Positions 1 to 8,065 of a stretch of DNA of 64,000 nt are shown piece by piece. The DNA comes from Vibrio hangzhouensis (GTDB taxonomy: Bacteria; Pseudomonadota; Gammaproteobacteria; Enterobacterales; Vibrionaceae). Within the stretch, counting starts at the first letter, position 1. Every line of letters begins with the position of its first letter. Made by a program: the position numbers and the translations under genes. The DNA is taken from NCBI RefSeq assembly GCF_900107935.1, contig NZ_FNVG01000015.1, forward strand, positions 1-64,000. The letters run 5' to 3'. The notes under the pieces are model-generated. The model was given only the letters and a program-made list of their open reading frames with translations, searched no databases and was not told the origin of the DNA.

Positions 1-205
1 GCTTGTTACTGGCCGTGTATGGCGTGGTAGTGCGTTTGGTGGCGTAAAAGGTCGCAGTGAGCTACCAGAGATCGTTGAACGCTATATGGCAGGCGAGTTT
101 GGTTTGCAAGAATTCATCACGCACACCATGCCGCTGGAAGAGATCAACGAAGCGTTTGAACTGATGCATAAGGGTGAAAGCATTCGCTCGGTTATTCATT
201 ATTGA
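1..205 (+). CDS. frmA: S-(hydroxymethyl)glutathione dehydrogenase / class III alcohol dehydrogenase (C-terminal part)
   Basis: Only the last 67 codons lie in the window, read in frame from base 2 to a TGA at 203-205. The protein contains [19 protein letters not shown] and ends in SIRSVIHY, which is the C-terminal end of class III (glutathione-dependent) alcohol dehydrogenases. The enzyme oxidises S-hydroxymethylglutathione, formed from formaldehyde and glutathione, to S-formylglutathione in the cytoplasm. The next gene, fghA, hydrolyses that product, so the pair is the usual formaldehyde-detoxification operon. The 130-bp gap between them is mostly a heptamer tandem repeat. The 5' part of the gene is outside the window. 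Confidence 0.9.
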   Translation, partial: LVTGRVWRGSAFGGVKGRSELPEIVERYMAGEFGLQEFITHTMPLEEINEAFELMHKGESIRSVIHY

Positions 206-214
206 TAGTTTCTG

Positions 215-311
215 GGTCCTTGGTCCTTGGTCCTTGGTCCTTGGTCCTTGGTCCTTGGTCCTTGGTCCTTGGTCCTTGGTCCTTGGTCCTTGGTCCTTGG
301 TCCTTGGTCCT
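215..311. repeat. Heptanucleotide tandem repeat (GGTCCTT), about 14 copies
   Basis: Fourteen head-to-tail copies of the 7-mer GGTCCTT, the last one incomplete, fill almost the whole space between frmA and fghA. The array ends 24 bp before the fghA start codon. The copies are identical, as in an actively slipping variable-number repeat. A three-copy array of the same unit lies at 7824-7847. Confidence 0.95.
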
Positions 312-335
312 GAAAGTGTATTCTAGGTATATAAA

Positions 336-1181
336 ATGACAATCGAAAATGTAAGCCAAGCCAAAGTATTTGGTGGCTGGCACAAGCAATACCAACATAG
401 CTCTAATGTACTCAACTGCTCGATGCGCTTTGCGATTTACTTGCCACCAGAGGCAAGTGCCGACAATCCAGTGCCCGTCCTTTATTGGCTATCAGGCTTA
501 ACCTGCACCGATGAGAACTTCATGCAGAAAGCTGGCGCGTTTCGCGCTGCTGCTAAGCTAGGTATCGCGATTGTCGCACCGGATACCAGCCCTAGGGGCG
601 AAGGGGTGCCTGACGATCCGCAAGGCGCCTACGACTTTGGCCTGGGCGCAGGTTTTTATGTCAATGCGACTCAAGCCCCCTGGAATGAGCACTATCAGAT
701 GTACAGCTACATTGTCGATGAACTGCCAATGCTAATCGAAGAGCATTTTCCGGTAACTAGCGTATGTTCTATCTCTGGACACAGCATGGGTGGGCACGGT
801 GCACTGACCATTGGTCTCAAGAACAGTGAACGCTACCGCTCTATTTCTGCGTTTAGCCCAATCAGCAATCCAATGAACTGCCCTTGGGGACAAAAAGCGC
901 TCAGCCATTATTTAGGTAACAACACCGAAGATTGGAAGCAGTATGACAGCGCTGAATTACTGCAAAGTACCCAAGCAACGCTGCCGATTTTGGTCGATCA
1001 AGGTGAAGACGATGGCTTCTTGCAAGATCAGCTCAAACCTGAGCTGCTACTCGCCGCAGCCGAAAGTTCCGGCAGTGACGTTAAGCTTCGCATGCAGCCT
1101 GGCTACGATCATAGTTACTTCTTTATTCAAAGCTTCATTGATGACCATTTACGCTTTCATGCTGGTTTCTTAAAGAACTAG
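336..1181 (+). CDS. fghA: S-formylglutathione hydrolase
   Basis: This 281-residue cytoplasmic serine esterase hydrolyses S-formylglutathione to formate and glutathione, the last step of glutathione-dependent formaldehyde detoxification. The alpha/beta-hydrolase nucleophile elbow GHSMGGHGAL lies near residue 147, followed by a late Asp (DQGEDDGF) and His (YDHSYFF) that complete the triad. Length and the start MTIENVSQ fit the esterase D family. The gene follows frmA on the same strand, and its leader holds the GGTCCTT array, so the repeat length could affect its expression. A strong bidirectional terminator follows at 1222. Family assignment is firm. Confidence 0.95.
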   Translation: MTIENVSQAKVFGGWHKQYQHSSNVLNCSMRFAIYLPPEASADNPVPVLYWLSGLTCTDENFMQKAGAFRAAAKLGIAIVAPDTSPRGEGVPDDPQGAYDFGLGAGFYVNATQAPWNEHYQMYSYIVDELPMLIEEHFPVTSVCSISGHSMGGHGALTIGLKNSERYRSISAFSPISNPMNCPWGQKALSHYLGNNTEDWKQYDSAELLQSTQATLPILVDQGEDDGFLQDQLKPELLLAAAESSGSDVKLRMQPGYDHSYFFIQSFIDDHLRFHAGFLKN

Positions 1182-1221
1182 CGAGTAATAGCAGCGGGAA
1201 TCAAACCCAGAACCTGAAAAC

Positions 1222-1260
1222 AAAAAGCCCGCCTGGGCAATCTACCTGGCGGGCTTTTTT
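1222..1260. terminator. Bidirectional rho-independent terminator
   Basis: AAAAAGCCCGCC and GGCGGGCTTTTTT form a strong GC stem with A- and T-runs on the two sides. It lies between the convergent ends of fghA and the AbgT-family gene and can serve both. Confidence 0.9.
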
Positions 1261-1276
1261 ACTATCTTACGTTAGC

Positions 1277-2836
1277 TTACATAGTGTAAGTGTATGGCGC
1301 TTGGATACCTAGTGGGATACCTAGTGCCCAGTAAGCGAGCAAGAAGATAGTCCAACCAATCAGCATTGCGATTGAGAATGGCATCATTAGCGATGCTAGC
1401 GTACCGATACCAGTAGACTTCACGTAGCGTTGGCAGTAAACCACAACCAGTGGGAAGAATACCATCAGTGGAGAGATGATGTTCGATACAGAGTCACCAA
1501 CACGGTAAGCCGCTTGAGATAGCTCAGGAGAGATACCAACCGCCATTAGCATTGGAACTAGGATTGGACCAATCAGTGCCCACTTAGCAGATGCAGAACC
1601 AACCAATAGGTTTACCGACGCAGTTAGTAGAATCATACCAACAATTGTCGCCTGACCTGGAAGGTTAAGAGCTTTAAGACCTTCAGCACCGTAAAGCGCT
1701 AGCATAGTACCAATGTTAGATTGACCAAATGCCGCCAGGAACTGTGCACAGAAGAACGACATTACAATATATGCGCCCATCGTCGCCATAGTGTCTGACA
1801 TTGCTTTGATCACGTCATTACTAGACTTGAACGTACCTGCAACACGGCCGTATACGTAGCCCGGGATGATGAACAGGATGAAGATCAATGGAACGATAGA
1901 CTTCATTAGCGGTGCAGAGAACGCTGTGATTTCGCCTTCTGGAGAACGAAGCGCTGACGTCTCAGGTATGATAGCAGCAATAAGAAGCGCGATACCCGCC
2001 ATCATTGACCAACCTGCTGCGCGGAACGCTTTTGATTCCGTCGCCGTAAACGTACCTAGATCTGGAGCTTCTTCCGCATCTTCATCAACAGGCGTGTTCG
2101 CTAGGCGTGGCTCAATGATTTTCTCAGTCACGTACCAACCGATAGCCACGATAATCACCGAAGATAGACCAGTGAAGAAGATGTTTGCTAGTGGGTTAAC
2201 GATGTATTCAGGGTCAAGAACCTGAGCAGAAGTTTGCGTGAAACCTGCTAGTAGTGGGTCGATACCTGAAGGGATAAAGTTTGCAGAGAAACCACCTGAT
2301 ACACCAGCAAACGCTGCTGCGATACCCGCTAGTGGGTGACGACCAGCCGCGTGGAAGATGATACCACCTAGAGGAATAACCAGAACGTAACCTGCGTCTG
2401 CTGCTGTGTGCGATACGATCGCAACCAGAATCAGCATAGGCGTTAGCAGCTTCGCTGGCGTGAAGTTCAGCATCTTCTTAAGGCCAGTAGTAATAAAGCC
2501 AGAAGAGTCAGCCACACCCACACCTAGCATCGCAACCAATACGATACCCAGTGGTGCAAAGCCCGTGAACGTCGTTACCATATTAGCAAGGAAGCTTGCT
2601 AACGCTTCACCCGTTAGAAGGTTCGTCACTTCCAGTGGTGTGCCGGTACGTGGGTTAATCAGATCGAAACTGACATTTGATAAAAGTGCTGATGCAACCC
2701 AAACAATAACCAGTGCCCAGAAGAAAAGAATTGCAGGATCTGGGATCTTGTTACCCGCTTTCTCAATAAAGTTTAAAAAGCGATCCATTCCAGTCGGCTT
2801 GGGAGCTGGCGCTTGATTAATCGATTGGTTACTCAT
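1277..2836 (-). CDS. AbgT-family transporter (p-aminobenzoyl-glutamate type)
   Basis: This 519-residue inner-membrane protein has about a dozen hydrophobic segments. A cytoplasmic N-terminal stretch ends in MDRFLNFIEKAGNKIPDP, which is characteristic of the AbgT family, and the helical-hairpin motifs (SHTAADAGYVLVIPLGG, the SANFIPSGIDPLL region and the late DSVSNIISPLM region) are present. Members import p-aminobenzoyl-glutamate or export antimetabolites such as sulfonamides (AbgT, MtrF), so the direction of transport cannot be told from sequence. The start codon has a GGAG ribosome site 5 bp upstream (CACGGAGTTACC). It is a single-gene unit between the fghA terminator and the pilin operon. 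Confidence 0.92.
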   Translation of the reverse strand: MSNQSINQAPAPKPTGMDRFLNFIEKAGNKIPDPAILFFWALVIVWVASALLSNVSFDLINPRTGTPLEVTNLLTGEALASFLANMVTTFTGFAPLGIVLVAMLGVGVADSSGFITTGLKKMLNFTPAKLLTPMLILVAIVSHTAADAGYVLVIPLGGIIFHAAGRHPLAGIAAAFAGVSGGFSANFIPSGIDPLLAGFTQTSAQVLDPEYIVNPLANIFFTGLSSVIIVAIGWYVTEKIIEPRLANTPVDEDAEEAPDLGTFTATESKAFRAAGWSMMAGIALLIAAIIPETSALRSPEGEITAFSAPLMKSIVPLIFILFIIPGYVYGRVAGTFKSSNDVIKAMSDTMATMGAYIVMSFFCAQFLAAFGQSNIGTMLALYGAEGLKALNLPGQATIVGMILLTASVNLLVGSASAKWALIGPILVPMLMAVGISPELSQAAYRVGDSVSNIISPLMVFFPLVVVYCQRYVKSTGIGTLASLMMPFSIAMLIGWTIFLLAYWALGIPLGIQAPYTYTM

Positions 2837-3196
2837 GGTAACTCCGTGTGTGTGATGTTGTTATTTGTGAATCTCAAGGCAAGTTTCACTGTGACATAAA
2901 ATCTGCGTGACCATTTTATTTAAAAAAGACAAAAATAGTAGATAATTTGGAACTTTTTCCATATTTGTAGACTTATTTTGCAAAAAACGCCGATTAATGT
3001 AACATTTAACCAACACCAAAGCGCACAATTGCAAAACAATTAACTAACTAGCACGTAAAACACCCGTTTATATAAACATAGCGTATAAATCCACCACCAT
3101 CTAAGGACAAAATAGCTCCAACAAAAGACATTAAAAGTACGAATGAGTGGATAACAAAGTGTGGGATGAGGAGAACGGGCTACCAGAGGTGTATCG
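2837..3196. other. Intergenic region upstream of the AbgT-family gene
   Basis: This AT-rich 360-bp space lies between the transporter start and the end of pilV. It must hold the transporter promoter, reading leftward, and the end of the pilin transcript. I see no open frame, strong terminator or repeat that I would name. Confidence 0.5.
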
Positions 3197-3610
3197 TCAT
3201 TCAAATTCGTTGTATCGTGAGATCTGAGTCGCCAGGGACAGTGTGTGTGTCCGATTCAAACGGTCAGACCAGGAAACATCAACCTGAACCGTTTTCACCG
3301 CCCCAGCCATAGTAATCTGGGGGACCGTCCAACTAACGGTATAAATAGGGTGTGAGGAATCCAGACCATCAACAATATCCAGCGTAAAGTCAGCGACATC
3401 CATGGTTGACGACTCACCATCAGCACCACGTGTGCGAAACCACTCCAATTTGGCTTCGGCAAGTCCTAATGCTTGTAGACTGTGATAGGCGTAATCAGAT
3501 CTTTGTTCCATATAGGCTTGTAATTTGGCCAACCCCAACGCGCTCACAGCAATAATACAAAATGCAATGAGCACCTCAATCAGAGTCCCCCCTCGCTGTT
3601 TAGAAATCAC
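3197..3610 (-). CDS. pilV: Type IV pilus minor pilin, PilV-like
   Basis: Small prepilin with the class III signal QRGG^TLIEVLIAFCII near its N terminus: a glycine before the PilD cleavage site, Glu at mature position +5 (TLIEV, after Thr+1) and a hydrophobic helix. It would be an initiator or adaptor minor pilin at the pilus tip. I place the start at the GTG at 3610, which gives a short MISKQRGG leader and has AGGGG 7 nt upstream. An in-frame ATG at 3634 would add eight residues. The start overlaps the end of pilX, as expected in this operon (fimT-pilW-pilX-pilV). Last gene of the operon. Confidence 0.85.
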   Translation of the reverse strand: MISKQRGGTLIEVLIAFCIIAVSALGLAKLQAYMEQRSDYAYHSLQALGLAEAKLEWFRTRGADGESSTMDVADFTLDIVDGLDSSHPIYTVSWTVPQITMAGAVKTVQVDVSWSDRLNRTHTLSLATQISRYNEFE

Positions 3611-4850
3611 GCCACGACCCCTTTTTCCAAGCATGACTTGCCAGTACCGAGCTCGAATTAACGATCACATCACGGTTGTAATGAAGAGCCAAAGAATCTC
3701 GGAACAAAGCCAGATGGTTCACATTAGCGTAATCAAAATAGGCTCCACCGGTGATATCAAAGCTTCCTCCCTGGTAATAAGCTGCTGAGCCGTAGTCGTC
3801 AGGAAAGTGCGTGTTGGCGCTGTCGGCCAAATTCAGTTCATGCCAGATCTCCGGACTCGGCGTGAAACTCGGATTGAAATGAAATAACACACCTTTGATC
3901 GTCGCCGCCCCCTGAAGTACAAATAGCCCGTCATGGATCAGAAGCGTGATACCATCAGAAGCCTGTGATAAGGTTTTAATCTCGTTCAGGTGACTGGCCG
4001 ATATCACGCAGGAGCCATTCAGCCAAAGGTGAAGGTTTCCCTGTGCCAGTTGCTCAACGATCACCTGTCCGCAGTTTTTTCGTTTGAGCTCCCCGTCTCC
4101 ATTGTTCGTTTCGAGATCAATCTCAGTAAAGGTTCCGTTGGTGCGCACAGCATCATGTTGACTGACTGGAATGCCGAAGAAGTCCTCAAATACTGACAAC
4201 GTGTCGTCATAAACGAAGTCCTGCCCAAAGCATCGCGGATCCGACGAACTGCATCCGCCGCTAAATGTGCTTTTGTGCTCACGCAGGCAATCTTGCTCAC
4301 TGATAAAGTCCTCCGATGGGTCTGAGCCGTGAATCAGACCATCATTAGTAAGCGCTCCTTCAATCGTCAACTTACCTTTGAACCGAAACGCAATGCACTC
4401 CCAGCCGCCGCTTGTGTGATCACCTGGATCCGGAGTTTTAATCGCCAAAGAGGTTTTTACTTTCATGCTGGCTGACGTCTGAATCGCACCAGACTTAAGA
4501 TTTGACGTTCCTCTAGCAAAGCGCCGACTCACTTTATGATCACCCGACAACGCGGCAATGACCACATCACCGCTCACGCTATCCAGCGTGAGCGCCTGAG
4601 TTACCGTCAGTGAAGTGTCACAGCTCTTTACCACTGCAGGTATTACTTTGGAGGGATAGTACTGGGCGATAGCGCATTCAACGCCACCTTCCGCCAACCA
4701 GAAAGCTTTGCGCGATTCGACTTCGTTTTGTGTTCGCTTAATTTCATACAGGCTTGTTTTGTACATCCCTAAGGCCAGCATTAATGCCAGACTCAACAGC
4801 AAGGCTGTGGTCAACAACGTCATCGCTCCAACATGACATCCACGCTTCAT
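3600..4850 (-). CDS. pilX: Type IV pilus assembly protein, PilX-like
   Basis: A protein of 416 residues with a short positive N terminus and one hydrophobic segment (residues 9-28), followed by LYEIKRTQNEVESRKAFWLAEGGVECAIAQ, the conserved PilX N-terminal module seen after the membrane helix. It has no GF/GG-type prepilin cleavage site, which is usual for PilX/PilK-like members. The long extracytoplasmic part contains several cysteines (for example CLREHKSTFSGGCSSSDPRC), so disulfides are likely. Its ATG overlaps the pilW stop codon as ATGA, which indicates translational coupling. It probably works with the FimT/PilW/PilV/PilE-like minor pilins to prime pilus assembly. Confidence 0.8.
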   Translation of the reverse strand: MKRGCHVGAMTLLTTALLLSLALMLALGMYKTSLYEIKRTQNEVESRKAFWLAEGGVECAIAQYYPSKVIPAVVKSCDTSLTVTQALTLDSVSGDVVIAALSGDHKVSRRFARGTSNLKSGAIQTSASMKVKTSLAIKTPDPGDHTSGGWECIAFRFKGKLTIEGALTNDGLIHGSDPSEDFISEQDCLREHKSTFSGGCSSSDPRCFGQDFVYDDTLSVFEDFFGIPVSQHDAVRTNGTFTEIDLETNNGDGELKRKNCGQVIVEQLAQGNLHLWLNGSCVISASHLNEIKTLSQASDGITLLIHDGLFVLQGAATIKGVLFHFNPSFTPSPEIWHELNLADSANTHFPDDYGSAAYYQGGSFDITGGAYFDYANVNHLALFRDSLALHYNRDVIVNSSSVLASHAWKKGSWRDF

Positions 4851-5476
4851 TGACCATTCCTCACCATAAAATCCCTCTGTAAAGACATTGCCACCGAAGG
4901 GTTGCCCCGCAACTCCCCAACGATATTCAGTTGCAGGTATTGATTGCTCGCAGAAGCAGTGCCCACCTGATTGCTTATTATTCTAAAATCTGCAACAGCC
5001 ACTAAGTTTGGCTCAAACACCGATGTGCAACCAGAGGTCTTGGAATAGCTGATATCCTTGGAACCTTGTGCCAGACTGGATACAGTGCGACAGACCAGGA
5101 GCTTCTGTTTGTCACGGTCAAACTGCCAGACCACATTTTCCACAGGGGTCGCCTCATCAGGCTTGCGACTATCCCAGTATGCGTATTGAACCACTGTCCC
5201 TCCCATGGATACATGCACCGTAGCACTCGCCCCTGAAGGTATCAGCGCTGAGCCTTTAAGTTCATGAAACCCAGACCGGGTCAAATCACTTTGGATGCGT
5301 CTTACTGCCGTCGACAGGGCCTGATTCAGAATCAACTGCTGCGAATGCTCCGACGCATTTCGTTGCAGCGACACATAGAAAGAGCCTATCGAAGTGAGTA
5401 CTAACATGCTGATGGCCGTTGAAACCAACAGTTCTATCAGTGTGGCTCCTTGTAAAACCCCAATGCGTTTCATCAT
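4847..5476 (-). CDS. pilW: Type IV pilus minor pilin, PilW-like
   Basis: A 209-residue minor pilin with prepilin motif LQG^ATLIELLVSTAISML: cleavage after Gly, Glu+5, hydrophobic helix. The start is the ATG at 5476, which overlaps the fimT stop as ATGA and has GGAG 10 nt upstream. An in-frame upstream extension to 5521 would lie inside fimT and is unlikely. Downstream it is coupled to pilX, again by ATGA. PilW-type proteins act with PilV and PilX in the priming complex at the pilus tip. The C-terminal half has paired cysteines (VCRTVSS, SKTSGCTSVF) that could form a disulfide. Confidence 0.85.
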   Translation of the reverse strand: MMKRIGVLQGATLIELLVSTAISMLVLTSIGSFYVSLQRNASEHSQQLILNQALSTAVRRIQSDLTRSGFHELKGSALIPSGASATVHVSMGGTVVQYAYWDSRKPDEATPVENVVWQFDRDKQKLLVCRTVSSLAQGSKDISYSKTSGCTSVFEPNLVAVADFRIISNQVGTASASNQYLQLNIVGELRGNPSVAMSLQRDFMVRNGQ

Positions 5477-5994
5477 TTGGGGCAGGCTCCCAATCCAAGC
5501 TCCATCTCCCCCGACTGACAAACCACAATTCTCCCCGAAGCACTGTGAGTTCGGATCTCTATTTGTCCTGTTTGCTGGCTATAGGGACTTAGTGTGATGG
5601 TGCCGCTGCTTAGCACCATGCCGGATAGGTGATCGAATTTGATTTGATCCCCCGGGTGATTCAACGCCAGCTCAACCCCCTGAAAAGGTTCCCCTGCCAA
5701 CTGCCACAATACGCTTACCTCGGGATCGCGCAAACTGGCTTTGTTTGCAACTTTTACCCGCCAACCTCCACTCACAGCCTGTTGTGGCAGACCTTCAAAG
5801 TGTATCCAAAGTGGCGTGTTCCGCAGTATCGATTCAGCTTTAGTCTGCATCAACAGCGCATACATTTCCTGAGCAGCTCGCTGCGCTTTAATTTTCTTTG
5901 AACCAAACTGAAAACTCGGAGCTGCGCCAATCAATAGCACACCGATCACAATTAAAGTAATGATTAACTCTAAAACAGAAAAGCCGCGAACCAT
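5473..5994 (-). CDS. fimT: Type IV pilus pseudopilin, FimT/GspH-like
   Basis: A 173-residue first gene of the minor pilin operon. The prepilin signal is MVRG^FSVLELIITLIVIGVLL, with Phe at +1 and Glu at +5. This is followed by the GspH/FimT pattern in which a basic, Ala-rich helix (KKIKAQRAAQEMYALLMQTKAESILRN) leads into a beta-rich globular domain. FimT proteins are pilus-tip minor pilins, and some bind DNA during natural transformation; that activity is known for some family members only. The 115-bp space to the divergent pilE-like gene must contain both promoters. Confidence 0.87.
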   Translation of the reverse strand: MVRGFSVLELIITLIVIGVLLIGAAPSFQFGSKKIKAQRAAQEMYALLMQTKAESILRNTPLWIHFEGLPQQAVSGGWRVKVANKASLRDPEVSVLWQLAGEPFQGVELALNHPGDQIKFDHLSGMVLSSGTITLSPYSQQTGQIEIRTHSASGRIVVCQSGEMELGLGACPK

Positions 5995-6109
5995 TTCCCA
6001 AAATCCAATGAAATCATCTACAACTCCATGTCAGTACTTGCGTAAATTCTAGCAGCTGAGAAAACTACAAAAGTCTCTTAAAATTATTAGCTTGGAGTGA
6101 GTTAATAGA

Positions 6110-6526
6110 ATGAAATGCAACAAAAACAGTCCCAAACATTCTGGCTTAACCTTGATCGAAGTTCTTATTACTTTGGTCATACTCGGGATCGTGTCAGGTA
6201 TTGCCTACCCTACTTACACCCAACAAATCAGAGAAAGTCATCGCATGATCGCACTTGGGGATATGCTTGCACTGCAGATGGAACTGGAGCGAAGTTACAA
6301 TGCGGGTTATCAGTTCAATCAAGTAGTATCTGGAGGGGTCTGTCAGATTTGCGAGTCCGAACCCGGGCGCTATCAATTTGAAGTGGTGAGCAGTGCAACC
6401 GCCGCCTATACCATAACAGCAGTAGCGCAATCGGCCTCTGGACAATCGAAAGACAGTTGTCTGGATCAGGATAAAACCATGACGCTTAACTCTACAGGCG
6501 AGACGACGCCAATAGCGTGTTGGTAA
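6110..6526 (+). CDS. pilE: Type IV pilin, PilE-like
   Basis: A 138-residue prepilin with signal HSG^LTLIEVLITLVILGIVSGIAYP: cleavage after Gly, Glu+5, and the AYPTYTQQIRESHR sequence typical of PilE/ComP-type minor pilins. The C-terminal half carries four cysteines (CQICE, SCLDQ, IACW), consistent with the D-loop disulfide. It diverges from the fimT operon and is probably co-regulated with it. A GGAG lies 13 nt before the start, which is rather far. Whether it is a major or minor subunit cannot be told here; the surroundings favour minor. Confidence 0.85.
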   Translation: MKCNKNSPKHSGLTLIEVLITLVILGIVSGIAYPTYTQQIRESHRMIALGDMLALQMELERSYNAGYQFNQVVSGGVCQICESEPGRYQFEVVSSATAAYTITAVAQSASGQSKDSCLDQDKTMTLNSTGETTPIACW

Positions 6527-6542
6527 TCTGTGCCCCAAAACG

Positions 6543-6571
6543 CAAAAAAGCCCGCGATAGTCGCGAGCTTC
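6543..6571 (-). terminator. Terminator of dnaJ
   Basis: On the minus strand GCTCGCGA-CTA-TCGCGGGC is followed by TTTTTTG. It lies 20 bp beyond the dnaJ stop and could also stop pilE transcripts coming from the other side. Confidence 0.8.
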
Positions 6572-6591
6572 GATAAAGCAATGAGATCGGC

Positions 6592-7734
6592 TTAGCTCGT
6601 CAGATCATCGAAAAACTTCTTAACACCGTTAAAGAAGCCTTCTGACTTTGGCTTGTGTTTGTTGGCCGCATCGCCACCACATGACTCTTCAAACTCACGT
6701 AGCAGTTCTTTTTGACGTGAGCTGAGTTTCACTGGCGTCTCAACCACTAGTTTCACGATCAGATCGCCGACGCCACCGCCACGAACGCCTTTCACACCTT
6801 TACCACGCATACGGAACATACGTCCCGTCTGTGTCTCTTCAGGCACTTTAAGGCTAACTCGACCGTCAAGTGTTGGAACTTCTACTTCGCCGCCCAGTGC
6901 TGCTTGTGCAAAGCTTACTGGCACTTCGCAGTATAGGTTGTTACCGTCGCGCTCAAAGATATGATGCTCTTTGACATGAACCTGTACATAAAGGTCACCA
7001 GCAGGCGCACCATGCTCGCCCGCTTCGCCTTCGCCAGACAGACGGATACGGTCTCCGGTATCCACACCAGCAGGGATTTTAACGTTAAGCGTTTTTGTTT
7101 TCTGAATACGGCCTTGACCGTGGCAGCTATTACAAGGGTCTTTAATGATCTTGCCCTGACCATGACAGGTTGGACAGGTTTGCTGAACCGCAAAGAAGCC
7201 TTGGCGCATCTGAACCTGACCGTGACCATGACAGGTGCCACAGGTCTGTGGTGACGAACCTTTCTTCGCACCACTGCCATCACAGGTTTCACACTCAACA
7301 AGCGTTGGCACTTCGATCTCTTTAGAGATACCACGCACTGCTTCTTCTAGTGTTAGTTCCATGTTGTAGCGCAAATCTGCACCACGTTGTGCACGATGAC
7401 CACCGCCGCCTCGGCGACCACCACCAAAGATATCACCGAATACGTCACCGAAGATATCACCGAAGTCAGCACCACCGCCGCCGAAGCCGCCACCGCCCAT
7501 GCCACCTTGTTCAAAGGCTGCGTGACCATATTGGTCGTACGCCGCTTTTTTCTGAGGCTCGGTTAGGATCTCGTACGCTTCTTTTACTTCTTTAAACTTC
7601 TCAGCCGCCGTGTCATCGCCCTGGTTTCTATCTGGGTGATACTTCATCGCAAGACGCTTATACGCCTTCTTGATGTCGCGCTCTGATGCGTCACGATCAA
7701 CGCCTAATACTTCGTAAAAATCACGTTTTGACAT
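6592..7734 (-). CDS. dnaJ: Chaperone protein DnaJ (Hsp40)
   Basis: A 380-residue co-chaperone that delivers unfolded substrates to DnaK and stimulates its ATPase. In order it shows the J domain (residues 1-70, with YHPDRNQ holding the HPD motif), a Gly/Phe-rich linker, four CxxCxGxG zinc-binding repeats ([32 protein letters not shown]) and the C-terminal substrate-binding domains. The start is the ATG at 7734 ([12 protein letters not shown]); an upstream TTG at 7749 would add five unlikely residues. It lies 316 bp downstream of dnaK on the same strand and is probably transcribed from the dnaK heat-shock promoter. Confidence 0.97.
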   Translation of the reverse strand: MSKRDFYEVLGVDRDASERDIKKAYKRLAMKYHPDRNQGDDTAAEKFKEVKEAYEILTEPQKKAAYDQYGHAAFEQGGMGGGGFGGGGADFGDIFGDVFGDIFGGGRRGGGGHRAQRGADLRYNMELTLEEAVRGISKEIEVPTLVECETCDGSGAKKGSSPQTCGTCHGHGQVQMRQGFFAVQQTCPTCHGQGKIIKDPCNSCHGQGRIQKTKTLNVKIPAGVDTGDRIRLSGEGEAGEHGAPAGDLYVQVHVKEHHIFERDGNNLYCEVPVSFAQAALGGEVEVPTLDGRVSLKVPEETQTGRMFRMRGKGVKGVRGGGVGDLIVKLVVETPVKLSSRQKELLREFEESCGGDAANKHKPKSEGFFNGVKKFFDDLTS

Positions 7735-8050
7735 ATTGCTTGTTACCAATTACTTCGACAAACAGCCCGACGCTGTTTGGGGATTGTATCGTTCTAGATA
7801 AGGATTGGGGAAAATCGGTCCTGGGTCCTTGGTCCTTGGTCCTTGGTGTTAGTTTCCTTATCTAGAGCGACAGTGTTTACAAATTTGCGGGCGTAAAGGT
7901 TACCCCAAACGCCCGCAACAATCACTTTTCGAGAACCCAGCTTACTGAATTCTCTAAGCTATAAAGTTCAAGCTCAAGGAGGAAACGCGCAGTTTGCATG
8001 TGCAAATGAGCATTTCCGACGCCGAGATTGGGCTTTATAGCGACGAGAAA
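7735..8050 (-). other. dnaK-dnaJ intergenic region
   Basis: An unusually long 316-bp spacer in what is normally a tight operon. It holds the three-copy GGTCCTT array (7824-7847) and a 9-bp inverted repeat (GCTATAAAG at 7958-7966 with CTTTATAGC at 8033-8041). The end of dnaK itself forms a hairpin (see 8042). No open frame of note. Confidence 0.6.
7824..7847. repeat. Second GGTCCTT heptamer array, about 3.4 copies
   Basis: Three full copies of GGTCCTT plus GGT lie between dnaK and dnaJ, preceded by CTG as in the array at 215. The same unit at two loci 7.5 kb apart indicates a dispersed family. Confidence 0.9.
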
Positions 8051-8065
8051 TTATTTTTTCTCGTC
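8042..8065 (-). terminator. Hairpin spanning the dnaK stop codon
   Basis: GACGAGAAA and TTTCTCGTC are a perfect 9-bp inverted repeat separated by 6 nt, and the dnaK TAA lies inside the loop. The minus-strand hairpin is not followed by a clear T-run. It may attenuate or process the dnaK-dnaJ transcript rather than terminate it fully. Confidence 0.5.

Noticed and set aside
215-311. CRISPR array at the repeated sequence
   Set aside because: The units are 7 bp and directly adjacent with no spacers, and no cas genes are near.
192-398. Open frame on the minus strand coding for repeated TKDQGPR units
   Set aside because: It is only the translation of the GGTCCTT tandem array. It has no ribosome site and overlaps the fghA start.
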